Of a DNA stretch of 64,000 nucleotides, positions 41,201 to 54,516 are shown piece by piece. The DNA lies in contig OZ010577.1 of assembly GCA_963932145.1 (NCBI GenBank), positions 19,406,686-19,470,685 of the forward strand, in the 5' to 3' direction. The stretch comes from Acanthosepion lycidas (taxonomy: Eukaryota > Mollusca > Cephalopoda > Sepiida > Sepiidae). The stretch's first letter is position 1. Each line of letters begins with the position of its first letter. The translations under genes were made by a program, and so were the position numbers. The notes under the pieces were generated by a model. It was given only the letters and a program-made list of their open reading frames with translations. It did no database searches and was not told where the DNA came from.

Positions 41201-44200
41201 ATAAATACTGCATACTCTTCATTGAATTTTTTTTGTTGTTGTTGTTGTTGTTGCTTAAATCTAAAATGATAGAAAAATTAATAAAATATATTTTTACTTC
41301 ACAAGTTCACTTTGTTGTTTAGTATTTATTTAAACTTGAGACTTTCAGATGGATGCCATCTAAATCTAACTAAACTGTCAGCTATATACAACCATTTTCT
41401 AAGATCAATGGCAAAAAAAAGTCTTTAAGTGAATAAAGCCAAAGGGTCTTTGCAAAGATCATCCTTCTTTGAACATTGTGGCCTGGCACCTCCAAAATCA
41501 GAAAGAGAACTGTACCATATAACAGATACCATATCACTTCAGGACTACCAAGAATAGCAACAAAACTAAAATGGATAGGACATGTAACAAAGAGAAAATA
41601 ATGGCATAACTGAAATAGTGACATTACACATCACTTCAACAAAAGAAACCTCCCATCAATACTGGAAAGAGCCATAAGAGCTACCAGACTTGAGAATCCA
41701 GGTTTCCTAAAAAATATTTTAAAAGATTTTATAAATTTCAACCAAAAACGGTACTGGTTGCTCGTTCAATGAATGCCGAATGTTTCCTCATAGAGAAACA
41801 ACTAATATTACCATTAACCTTTAGCACTCTGCATTAATATTACTTCCCACTGCATTTTTTTCCAAGGCCTCTCAATTGCAGTATCCTTATTAATTTCACT
41901 CAAAGTTGTTTTCTGATATGACAACACAACTATGAAATGGCACTGGCAGGGTAAACTCTTTGTACAGCAAATGAAATCACAGAGTGATAAAGGTTAAATA
42001 ATATTACCACTATCATTCTTGCATTCCTTTCTTAACTACTTTCTCTATACAACAATCCTTTCTCTGATCCTCTTTACTCTTTAGGCTCGGTTCCCAATCT
42101 TTTTTGACTCTTATGTTTATCTTTCCTTTCACTTCCAGTGTCATTTACTTCTCTGTCCACTTTCCATAATTTTCAGTTGAAATTTTCTATGAATACTTTA
42201 TAAATTCCTATTTTAAAAAAGAAAAAGGTGTCATGTTAGAAAAAGAAAAATGGTTGAATTCCATGATCAACTTTATCTTGTAGTTTTCAGTTAATTTATT
42301 GCACTGAATCCCAATGTCTTTTATTATCGCCTTTCAGAAATAAATAATGAATGGTTTCTATCTTTTATCAAAGTTGTGATTTCTTTGTTATTTTTCTTTT
42401 ACTCTTATTCTCTTGCAATTTTGTTGATTTCTTGGCTGCATTCAATAAATCTGCCACCAATCAAGCATTACATTTGGGTTGCTGGACTTTGTTGAAGCAC
42501 AAGATTCTTGAAACTTTGCCAACATCTTAAATCTTTAATTTCATATGCCCAGTGCAACAACAACAGAGTACTGAAGACTGATTTTATCACCAAGCAGAGA
42601 TTGCATTCTACTGATGCAAATGGAATCACTTTGAAGTGATTGCCTATTTAGAAAGAAAAAAAAAAAAGATGATTCTGAACATGGTTCATTGCCTAATTTT
42701 ATATGCATTTAATCTGGTTATGGTGCAATTTTATTTATTTGCAAATAAGTATAATTACTTTATTAATTGCTTCTTTGATTTCTAACTATAAGTTTTTGAT
42801 AATTATTTTGGTCAAGCAACCCTCCCATACTTTATGGATTATGGTAATCAAATAAATCATTACAGTATGATATCACTTTATATTCTCTTTCCTCCAGATT
42901 TTTTTTTTCAGTCAGTTAATATATATAGCCTAGTCTAATTACAAAATTATATAATTAATTAAAAGTTACACATTTACATTATCTAGAAGAAAAAAAAACT
43001 TGGATAATCCAAAATAAATATGCCATCATTTTGGGAGTTGTAGAGAAATAACTGAAGAATTAAGGAAATGAAAGAAAATAAAAAGCATATTTGCTATTAA
43101 AAAATGTATGGAAGTGATGTTTAACAATTGTTAAAATTACTGTTCTATCATTACAACAGTGACTAAACTATCCTTATAGGAAACACTTTATTACTATTAT
43201 TATATATAATAAACAGGCATTTACGATTCTTTGTATAAATTTGAAAAAGACTCACCCACCCTGTCGGCTGGGGCTGTAGAACATGTCAACTGCACCTCTG
43301 CAGAGAAGTTAGACCCTGACCACCCAATGAGGCCACCTGTTTGCCATAGGTGGCAACCTGTAATGCCTGAGGAAGAGAACCTGGTGCCTGAACAGCTCAT
43401 GACCCAGGTGTATAAGTGGTCATGTGACAGGCAACACTCCTTTTTGGTCCTTACTTGAGCTAGAGAGACAGTCAAATACACCTGACCAATCAATTGGTTG
43501 GTCATGTCAATCACTAGCACCTATACAATTAAACCTGGCAATGTCTCACAAATGGATTGCATTATGATCTAATACCAAACTTTGGTTATTTTAAGTGCTA
43601 GAAGATGGTGGCTGAAGTTCAAAAGTTGAGAATAAAAATAAACTTTGACCCCTCTTTAATATTAAGTAATCAGATTTTGGGGCACTGAAGCACAAAATTA
43701 GCAGTGGAACAAAGACCTTTTACAACAGTCAATGTATCTCCATCTCAACCAAGGTAAATGGGTTTACTCCCTTGGTAAATTCCCAATATAAATTGAAATC
43801 CACAGTGTGTGGGTGGAGTACAGTACCAAGGAAAAACAAATCACATGGCAAACTCAAGCAAAATAATATCTCAAACAGAATTCTCTGATTCAGAAATAGA
43901 AATCAGAAGTGAATTCCCTAGATTTATCATCATTGAATGTCTGGAGGGAAACTCCTCTAGCCAATCTTTCCCCTTTCTTGATAGAACAAACAATTACCAC
44001 AAAGGAAAATTCTTGAATAGTGAAACAAAATGAGAAGTGGCAATTTAGTTGTAGACATGAACAATAAGAAACATGCAGATAACATACTGGAAATGAAATC
44101 TTTCCACAATTTAAAATGTAAAGCTTATCCACATGAAAGACTTAACATCTCAAAGGGAGTTATTAGAAATAGAGAAAGCTATTTCTGGTTACACCAGAGA

Positions 44201-44281
44201 AAATAAATGCAGCCTTAGGAAAGCAATCAGGTCACCAAATATTGAAGGATAAGCATAAAAAGGGATGATCAACAAATTCAA

Positions 44282-44332
<51 letters not shown>

Positions 44333-46106
44333 TTTAATAAACCCGCAATCCCAAAAGAAATAAAAATTGGATTTACAATTGAAAGGGTCAAACAATACAT
44401 TCCGAATCCCAATGTCAAAAGTATGGGCACTACAAGGGGGGAGATGCAGAAAGAGGATATGTCCAGTGTGGAAAATGTGATCAAAAAGACCCCCCCAGAT
44501 CATACGGGGGAAGATTATACTCAAGATACTAAATGCTCTAATTGTCAAGAGAACCATCCAGCTTTTTTGAATATATATATATATATATATAATAAAAGAG
44601 AGAAAAATCATGGAGGTGAAGTATAAAAGAGATATATCTTTCCCAGAAGCAAAAAAAAATAGTGAATGAAAAGCCATACATATGCCAATGTAGCTCAGAA
44701 GGTGAATCCAGTTATCAGCTATAATAATAAAACAAACAAAAATAGAGTACACTTATTGAGCAGTTGGTGTAGCTAGGACAAAATGACTGATTAAAATTCC
44801 AAGAAATCCTAAAAACATACATGACTGAAAACTAACAAACAGAATTACTGAATAAATCAGAACCCATTTAAAACCTACATACTATGACTCAAATACCAGT
44901 TATACAAAAGTTAAAATATCCACCTAAAGGAAAACCCGATTAAACAAAAATCTCAAAGATCACAAATTCAGCATCTAAGTCTCAAAAGTAAATATCTTTG
45001 GAAAGACCCCCCCCACACACACACACAAAAAAAAAAAAAAAAACACAACTAACCAACCATCACAAAACAAAAACAAACACCTATCACCTACAAAAAAACA
45101 AATTTAAAGTCAGAGAGAATGGAAGATACACCATTAAAAATCGTCAAACAAAAATTAAAACACTAAAAAAGTATAAAATACATTTTTTATAGCAAAATGA
45201 CCAACAATACATTTTATAGTAAAACTGAAGACATGGCATACATTGTCAAAAAAAAAATGAAAAAGTTTTCTATGATTAAATCTCATTTCTTGTAAGGAGA
45301 AAGTTTCACTCATTTCATTTAGTAAGATTATTAGGTTAAAAAAAAAAAAAAAATTAAACTAAGTAATAATAATTTAATTCTGAAATAATGTCATTCTCTT
45401 GAATTAATTATAAAGTTTGAATTTTCATATTTAATTTTGGCATTAAATAACCCATACGGGTTAATATGCCACTAGACAAAAGTAATCAACAAACCATCTA
45501 TTCATACTTGCTGAAGAATAAAGATCAACCAACATGTCAAGCTGCACTCACAGTGAAACATCTTAACTGAATGTACTCACTTGTAAGACAGAAATACTAC
45601 AAGGAAAATAACATGAGAAAACTATATGAAAAGACTGAAACTATCAACATAATGTCCTACCTTAAAGAAATAGGTTTGTACCAAAACATAAAATACTTAC
45701 AATAGACCATCTACCAACCATAACTATAAAACATACGTTTACCCTGAAAGTATACAATTATGTACAAAATATCAGTAGTTGAAAGTATAAAATTTCATAT
45801 AAAATATTTAAATTTCAGCAGTAAATAACTCATAGAGCTTGATATGCCACTAAACAAAAATAACCAAAGCAAACAGACTATACACTTGCTGATATGTTTT
45901 TAAAGATAATGTCTCATGAGAATTTTCATAATTTGTGAACCAATTTTTTTTCTAAAGTATTTTGGTGCAAAATCAGCCTCCTTTCAACATTTGAAATTAC
46001 CTTTAGTCAATAGGGACTAAGTTTTTATTTGACTTAATGATTACTTTAATGTAACAAAGTGATCCTTTCCTTTTGAGAGACAGACACACCAGAAATTAAG
46101 ACAGTA

Positions 46107-46147
<41 letters not shown>

Positions 46148-49100
46148 CAATCATAAAATTTACAAGACTTAAGTTGAACTTTGGTTAACTGAAGCAACAG
46201 ACTTTTGTAGAAAAAGGCATTTTTTTTTTTAATGTTGTTTACTTTTGCTTTGTTCAAGTATGACATTCATTTCTTCTGGATATTTTTCATTTTTTGGCAA
46301 AAATCTAGTTTTAAAGTGGATAGAGTAAAACTGTTCTAAAGTGGGTGATCAATTTACAAAATAAGTACAATACCAAAGTGGACCCCACTTTTGTGTCAAT
46401 GTTTTTTTATCCTTTTTACCTACATACAAACTGTAAAAGTATATGCTGCATTACTACAATATATTGCAAAGGTTGTTCAATGAACTTCTTTGGTGCCATC
46501 AAAAGTTTTTTATGAAGTCAATGCAAAAGCTGTTCTTGCTTTTTGACAGCATTCAATTTTTCTAAACACTGTTTAATATGCAATCAAACTGACACCTTTT
46601 CCTTTTCCAGAAATGGTTTCTTTTATCAATGAACAACAAATCAACAAAAATGAGATGTCTCTCTGAATGAATGACAAATGATGTTACCTTACTCTAAAGA
46701 CAATATTATTAAAAAGGCTAGAATTTGTCTATTTAGGTAATTAATATGATTATTATTTCTCACCTATTTCATAATCAGCATTAAAAGATTATATTTAAAA
46801 CCTTTGCTAGAAGATTGTATGTGCTATTGATCCTATTCATTGATTTGGGGTTTTTTGACTTTCACCAATTCCTTTCCTACTTTTAATTCTCCAACAGCAA
46901 GCTATAGAATTAATCGCTATATCAGTTGAAATCTTCAATTACTAAATGACAGGCCATTCATCACAAAATTCTAATGAGACCAAAACTTGATTCTCAAATG
47001 TGTCAGTTCCCTTCATTTTCTCATGGCATCTTTTTTGCTTTCAATATTTGATCCCTAATCTCTATAAATTTTATCCATCATTAATCATCCTCCCCACTGA
47101 CAAATTTTCCCATTTGATTCTATTTATTTCTTATTTTCTATAATCCTAGAATTAAGCAAATAGAATAATTTCCATACATAATATTCTGAAGATAAGGTGT
47201 ATCAATATTGATAAAAAGAAATGGTACCATACCGATTATCTGAAAGAATCTTTTTTTTTTTTTTTTTAAAGTTGTCTAAAGGACAATATCTACTATGCAT
47301 GTGCACATGTACAAATTAAACCATGTCCTCTCACTAAGGAAAAAGAAAGAAACATTTACCTAAATATTCCCAATAATAAATAAACAAAGAAACAATATTG
47401 TAATTAATATAACAGTTTGGTTTGTTCTGTTTTATGTCATATCAACCTCAATGGGTTATTTAATGCCAACAAAATTTTTTACTGCTGGCAATATGTTTTT
47501 CTTCAAAAATCTATTTCTGGGAATATTTTTCCTTGAAGAAATCTATAACTGGTCATATTTTTTCCAAAGAATGTATAGTTGTTTGTATTGCTGGTATTTT
47601 TTTTAAAGTATTACTGGTAATAATTTTTCCTTCAAAAATTATTGCTGGAAATAATTTTTTTTATTACAAAGTATTTCTGGTATTAAAACATATTTTTACA
47701 CAAGTTTGGGTGTTAACTATTCACCCATAACTGGGATCCTAACAGGTTCTACCACCCCAAGTCAGGGTGAACCTGGGAACACCAACAATTAAGAGGTGGT
47801 TCCACACTCCTCAAAACCTCCTGATCAGAGGCCTTGCTGCTGGACGTAGTTTGTCTTACCCAGGACGCGGATGTAGTTTATCGTCACACGCAGGACGTAT
47901 TGTAAAAGACTTCATACCAATAATGACATAAAAACCATAAATATCACAGTTTTTATTAAAAAAAAAAAAATATTGCCTTAATAATAGTATCAGATCATGT
48001 ATCCCTCCACCATAAGTAATGTTCTGAAATCTGATAGTGAGAGATTGATAATGTTGTCCTTTTAAAATGACTAAATAACTAATGTATGTTACTATCATGT
48101 CTATACGATTTCAAATGACTAAGTGACTAATTTAACTCTCCCTAAAGATGGATTTATCCCCAAAGTTACAAATTGAAGATATAAATATCAAGCAGGTGCA
48201 GAAGTTCAAATATCTGGGAAGCATTTTAACAGAAGATGGAAGATGTAACACCAAGATCTGAATATGCATTGGACTAGTGAAAGAGGTACTCCAAGAGTTA
48301 AGCAAGGTGCTGAGAAATGGAAAACTTTCATGAGAAGCAAAGAAAAGAGTACTGCTTTTCTATGTGGTATCTATATCCTCTTATATGGCAGTGTGAATAT
48401 TGGACAATTTTTCCAAAGGATGAGGAACAAACTAGATGCAGCAGAAATGTGGTTCTACAGAAGGATACTGAAAAATCTGGAACAAGGAAGACTTAATCAA
48501 AGAAAATGACAACAGAAAGAACATACTCAAAATCAGGAAAAGTAAACTGAAATTCCATGAACACACAAGAAAGGAGGGCTTGGAAAACTCAACCGTCACA
48601 GGCCATATTGAGGCAAAATGAGGAGAAAGCAGCGAGCCACTTATTTGATGTGCTTGTGTGAAAGGATGACAGGGTGGAGGCCTTAGCAAAGGGAGAAAAA
48701 CTGCTAAGAGCCACAAGAGATAGGAAGTTGTGGAGAGCCATGGTCATCTATGTCCTAAAGAAATGTGTCACATAGAACTCCAGCTTAAGAGAGATAACAC
48801 AAACAGGTGCCTGAAATTGAAAAATTTAACAGAAGACTGGATATTTGCATTTCTCTGCACACTTGTGATCCTAGCTCACCATTCTTGGACAGGCTGGTAA
48901 TGGGTGATAAAAAATTATTACTTTTACAAGAATATAAAAGTAAACAGAAAATGAGTGAACAGAGTAAAGCAAAACCTAAAATAGACATCCATCCAAAGAT
49001 AGATAGATTTGATATTTGGTGAGATTGCATTGATACTCACTTTAAGTTGCTGCTAGTCAATCTTACAATGACAGGAGACAATCTTTGTCAACAGTTTCAA

Positions 49101-52100
49101 CATTGCCCCAAAGAAAACAAAGTCTAATTTGATCAATTACAAGTATATGGTGTTCAACTATGATAATGCATGGTCCCCATAAAGCAAAGATCACAACTGA
49201 AAAGCTTAACTGGAAAAACTTCTATAGTCTCTACTTATTCTTCATATTTTGCTCCAGATGATTATCTCTTATTGTAGAATATATACAGAACCATCTTTTA
49301 ATAGAAGAGTTCTTAAAACAAATGAAGATATGAAAACTACCCTCTCCACAGTGTTTTATTCCAAATCAAAGAAACTTTTTACAAAAATATGAATCATGTG
49401 AATCATTGGAATGAGGTTGTTAATGATGGCATTTTCATTAAAAAAATGAATAAATTCTAATTAAACATTATTCTGACTTTAAATTCGGACATGACATAAG
49501 ATAGGATGACTTGACAAATGCTGTTAGAATATTACCATAGAGAAGATTGATTCTTAAAAGCATCTTTTTAGGCTATAACATCCATTTTGGTTTCTATTCT
49601 TTTTTTGATCAATGTATTTTTCTTACAAATACATTGACAACTTATTGGGAAATAATCTTAAAAATCTTCACCAAAATAAATCAAGTTCTTAATATTTTCT
49701 TTGGTGGAATAGATTATTTGTATACTATTTTCTCCATAAGAAAAGCTTCTTTTTATAACCAAAAATCAAACATAATATAAAAGCAAGAAAATATAAAGAC
49801 AGTTTTGAAAGGCTATATGTATATTAGTGATTAACTAAAGAGAAGTATCTATGGCTTTGTTATTTCATTGGCAAATGTTATGGCTGAGTCACATTTGATA
49901 ATGTCAGCAAACAAAGATCAAATGCTTTCAGCTGTTGCCATAAACAGGACGCCCTTAATTCAGAACACTAACCTGTGTGCAGAGATAGGCAACACACATT
50001 CCTTGGCCAGATTCCAATACTTCACACCTTTAGTACACAAAAATGTAACAGAAAATTTTCCCCATGTATCTAATGGAAACTTTTTACTTCTGAAAAGAAA
50101 ACCCAGAGCTTCAACACTAATTGTTATTAAAAGTACCAATCTTGGTGCAAAACATTCAGGTGGGAAGGGGAATTGCAAATGAATGCTAATTAATAGGGAA
50201 GTTATCAATAAATGAAAATTATATGGATTTTTTTTTTCAAATCACAAAGTATCTTGAGAAAAGATCAAACAGGAAAGGTGGTGATTTGAAATAAAAACTA
50301 ATAGAATACTTGAAACATTTTTTTTTTTTCAAAGACATTTTTAAATGTACTTAGTAATACATTTAAAAGTTCTTTCCTAAAAACAATTATTTAAAATGAT
50401 TTCTATATTTACAAATATGTTGACATTTGTTTTACCTTTCATTTTGCTTATTCTCTATTGAAAAATCTCTCTACAGGAAAGGATATTATAAAAAAAAATA
50501 AGCTTAAATCACAATTATAAACCAAGTAATTTTGGATAAATTATCTGCTTTGCTTACATTCCCAGCTGCTTTATTATTACAATATTTTTGTTTGGCAAGA
50601 TGTCGACTCATTTTCAAGCAAGATGTTGATAAGTAAACAAATTTTTGCATTATTCAGAATAAGACAAGAGACTGTTAATGTCACAGATTATTCTAAAATT
50701 ATTCTAAGGCTGACTGAAAGAAAAAGATGTGGAGCTTAATGTCTAACAATTTTATCCACTTTACTGATTAAATGTTGATTTAGAGACTAAAGTATAATTT
50801 TTATTTAAAGAGCTCATTATGTCATAGCACTAACTCAAAAATTTAGCTTTTCCTAATGAGGAAAATTTTATAGGCTATCCAACCACAGAATTTTTATAAA
50901 TCAAAGAACAAACATAATATAGGTGTCAATTGAAGAATGACAACTAGAATTAGATTCCTATGCACAAAATCATTATCAATACTAAGTCTATCGCCTTAAA
51001 AGATTGATACAATTAAAACAAATTCTTTTTTTAAAAAATAAAAAAAAAGATTCTACCTGATAATGACTAACAAATAGACATATGATCAGATCACTATTTT
51101 TTGGCCCATGCAAAAAACAAAACATTATATAAATTTACACGAGCCTCTATAAACAGATAAAATTACTAATTCTATTTCAGTATTTTTTTTAAATTCAAAT
51201 TTTAAATATTTTTAAAGTTTAAATGTGTTTAATCTCCAGAGTATTTCCTTTAGAAAATGCTTTCAAATAGAAATAACAATTCAATCTTTGAATGGAAATA
51301 CATCAGGAAATAGTAAAAATAACTGAATGCAGAAAAGATATTTAAATTGAATTCAACCAGCAAGAGTCTGTAATAATTCAAATTTAAGAATAGCATACAC
51401 AAATATTTCAATTCCATTTAAGCAATGCATTGATTATTGAATTGGACAAGATAAAATTTAATCATTTACAAATTCAATAGTTTTATATAAAACTTGGGCA
51501 AGATTAAAATTATTTTACTGCAGTTTGCATAATTTTTCAAGCAAAAATTTCTGACTCCTCCCCAACAAAAAAAAATAATAAAATGGATTGTGAACAAATG
51601 TTGTTGTTTTTTTTCTTGTCTTAAATTGAAATGCAGTACTACAGAAATCTAAGATATTACTTACTTTTTTTTGTTTGGGATGAACTTCAATGTTGACAGA
51701 CACTGAATTCACATTGAAAGAGCAGTAGAGCAACAACCATGCAAAGTAAAAGCACACTTTGAGCTTTTTCTCTTCTTAGTAAAAAGGAATAAATTAATTT
51801 TTAATTCCATTAATATATAAAATGACAATTTGCACAAATAGAGTTGAAGAGGAACTTTGTACTTTCCATTTTCTTACAAAAATTCTCCATTGCATCTAGA
51901 AAATACAATTGTTATATTGTATAACTATAAGTCCTGACTGCAAATCAAAAACATTTTAGAATGAGGCAGATACATCTAGAAAATCATCTTAGCAGATTCT
52001 GTGCCCTTTGTGAGGCCAACAGTCACAATTTTTGACTAGTTTTTCCTCAAGAATGCATTTCCCTAGAAGAATCAGAAAAAAAAAAGGTACCCAAGTTCCT

Positions 52101-54460
52101 GATTTTGGTCATGAGAAGGTAAAGTTGATGAAAAAGATTATGAATATTTTGAGTCACAAGATGATCTCAAACCAAAAAAAGTTAAAGTGAGTAAAACATT
52201 GTACATAAGGACAAATCAGAAAAATTGGTATTAATGAAGTCTCTTGTGCACATTTGTTATAATACAGAAATCATGAAGAGGATTTGACAATTGAGCAGAA
52301 GCCAACATTATGAAGAACTGCTCTGATAAATATAGCCATTCTGAAAACTATTTGCTAAAACTAACCAGGCAGATGGTCACTTCAGTCTTAAAGAAGTGGC
52401 AGAGATGAACCTTTGTTTCCAATGAATTTCTCTTATTTCTTAATACTTTACTTACCTTTGGAAGGTATCTTTCACTATCCCAATGCACTTTCAAATTTCA
52501 GCGTCATATGGTTTACAATTCTCCTGTGAGTACTTAAACACCTTAAACAAGGAACATTGTCATCAAAGAAGTTAAATATTAAAAGATCACAAGAGATACA
52601 GGTCACAATGGTAGCTAAAGACGGCCTACTAATAACAGAATGGTATGCCATGTTAAAACTGAAAGAATCAGTCATTAGGAAATATTTATATACTTATCAG
52701 CTGGAATATTTACATATTAAACTGCAGTATCCACCAAAATTACAGCTGCATAAGGTGTTTGATGGAATTTTTTTATGCATTACATCTGGAGCCAGTTCTA
52801 ATAGCAGACATGCAAAATTGATTCCTACATTAGTATTCTACTTCTAGTTCAGAAAGCAATGGTTCCATGTTGTATGCTGATATTCTCAGGAAAACTAGAC
52901 AGTAAGATAATTACAATAGATAACATCCTGTACTCAATACAAGAACAATTCCAGGTGAGAAGGTGACCCCCTTCAAAAAGAGTACCTTGATAGCCTAAAG
53001 TGATTTGCAGAGTGCTGTGAGTCTCTATACTGTGTACAGAACTGACCCTGGTTCAATATGTTAAATTTAGTGACTGACAGTTTCTTAAGATCAAAAGGCA
53101 TAGTCATAGAATTGAAAAAAAAAAAGAAATGCCAAAACAAAAATCCTATAGCTGAGTGCACAATTAGAGCAGCCCATTCTGAATTGTATCATTGATGATG
53201 ATGGTGATGACAGTACAATAACACCAGCTATCCTAGCTCAAGTGGTTACCAATATTATTAAAAAAAAAATATGACTTGGAGCATTATCAGTTATAGAACT
53301 CTATGTAGAGTTCAGTTCACGGGAAATCAGATGATTTTGTTAGATAAAATTAATTGAAAATAAGAGAAAATAAAATCACATAAACCAGATGTTATGCTTA
53401 AAGAAAAAGAAACCTCTATTTGCACTTGTTACTAAGTCAATCTATATTAATAGTGATGGAGATAAAATGAAACAGAGAGATTATTACATTGTCACTAAAA
53501 TTGACTAGGATACATGCAAAGTGTTAAATGTTTATCTATGGCATCTATTTGCACCAAAAGGCTTTACAGACATCCCTTGTCTATTCTAATAAAATATATT
53601 TGAGCAAAGTCTTGCCACACACACACACATATATATATATATGAGAGAGAGAAAGAGACATGTAGACAGTAGAAAAAATGTGAACTACTCATCCTTCAAA
53701 AAATGAACTTTTTTTTCAGCTAGTACAGAAGATTAATCTCATAAGATCATGATATATTAGTCACATTCATGTATTTTCTCTATATTACTTGGGTGTGCAT
53801 CATCTTGACAGTGTTGAAATTATTCTTAGTTTGAATCAACCATAACTAAATCAACTTCTTCATGTATGCTCTCCATTTTGTTTTGTTATTACTAATGCTT
53901 TTTTTTTTGTTAGAAAATAATTCTGACAATCAAAATGGAAGCCAATCAATTTCCTGTAATTCATTCTTATGATAAGTGAAAAATTTATATATTTCTTTTA
54001 AATGAAAGGATGCATAAAATTATTTAGTTTTATTTTTGAGATTTTATTATGTAATAATTCCATAGTAGAAGAACATGTCTAAGTTCTACATGTTATGATA
54101 ACCCTATTTAGCTTCTCTTAACAATGCCCTTGCAATATTTGTGTTGTAAAGATTAGATATTCAGTGAACTGGATATTAAGATACTTTATATTTTGATTAA
54201 TTTTTACAATCTTGCCATGGTGTGATTTTGCTATTAAAATGATTGGTAAACTTCCAAACCAATTTACAAGAATTACATAAGCTGAACAATGACATATCAC
54301 AAAGTTTACATTCTTAGTAAAATTTGCCTGTCAACACCTCATCCATGCACTTAAGATGAACAAATAATGATTATGATAAAATTTGTCAGGAAGGGTTTTA
54401 TCTACATTTAGCAACAAAGATTTCTTAAGACACTATGTGATAGTCAATATATAATTTTAA

Positions 54461-54516
<56 letters not shown>

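Noticed and set aside
41382-41760. Possible retroelement coding remnant
   Set aside because: Short protein-like pieces on the plus strand, but no diagnostic RT, RNase H or transposase motif in order.
44189-44752. 187-residue minus-strand open frame
   Set aside because: It is antisense to the ORF1 relic of the second I-type LINE and is kept open by (TA)n runs translated as Ile-Tyr repeats.
49868-50182. 104-residue plus-strand open frame as a host gene
   Set aside because: No recognised domain, no splice context, opposite strand within a ZRANB1 intron. Length is near what a quieter AT composition allows by chance.
52557-52847. 96-residue plus-strand open frame
   Set aside because: Looks protein-like in composition but matches no family I know, and the surrounding 52000-53400 region shows only broken frames. 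Possibly an old transposon remnant; not supportable.
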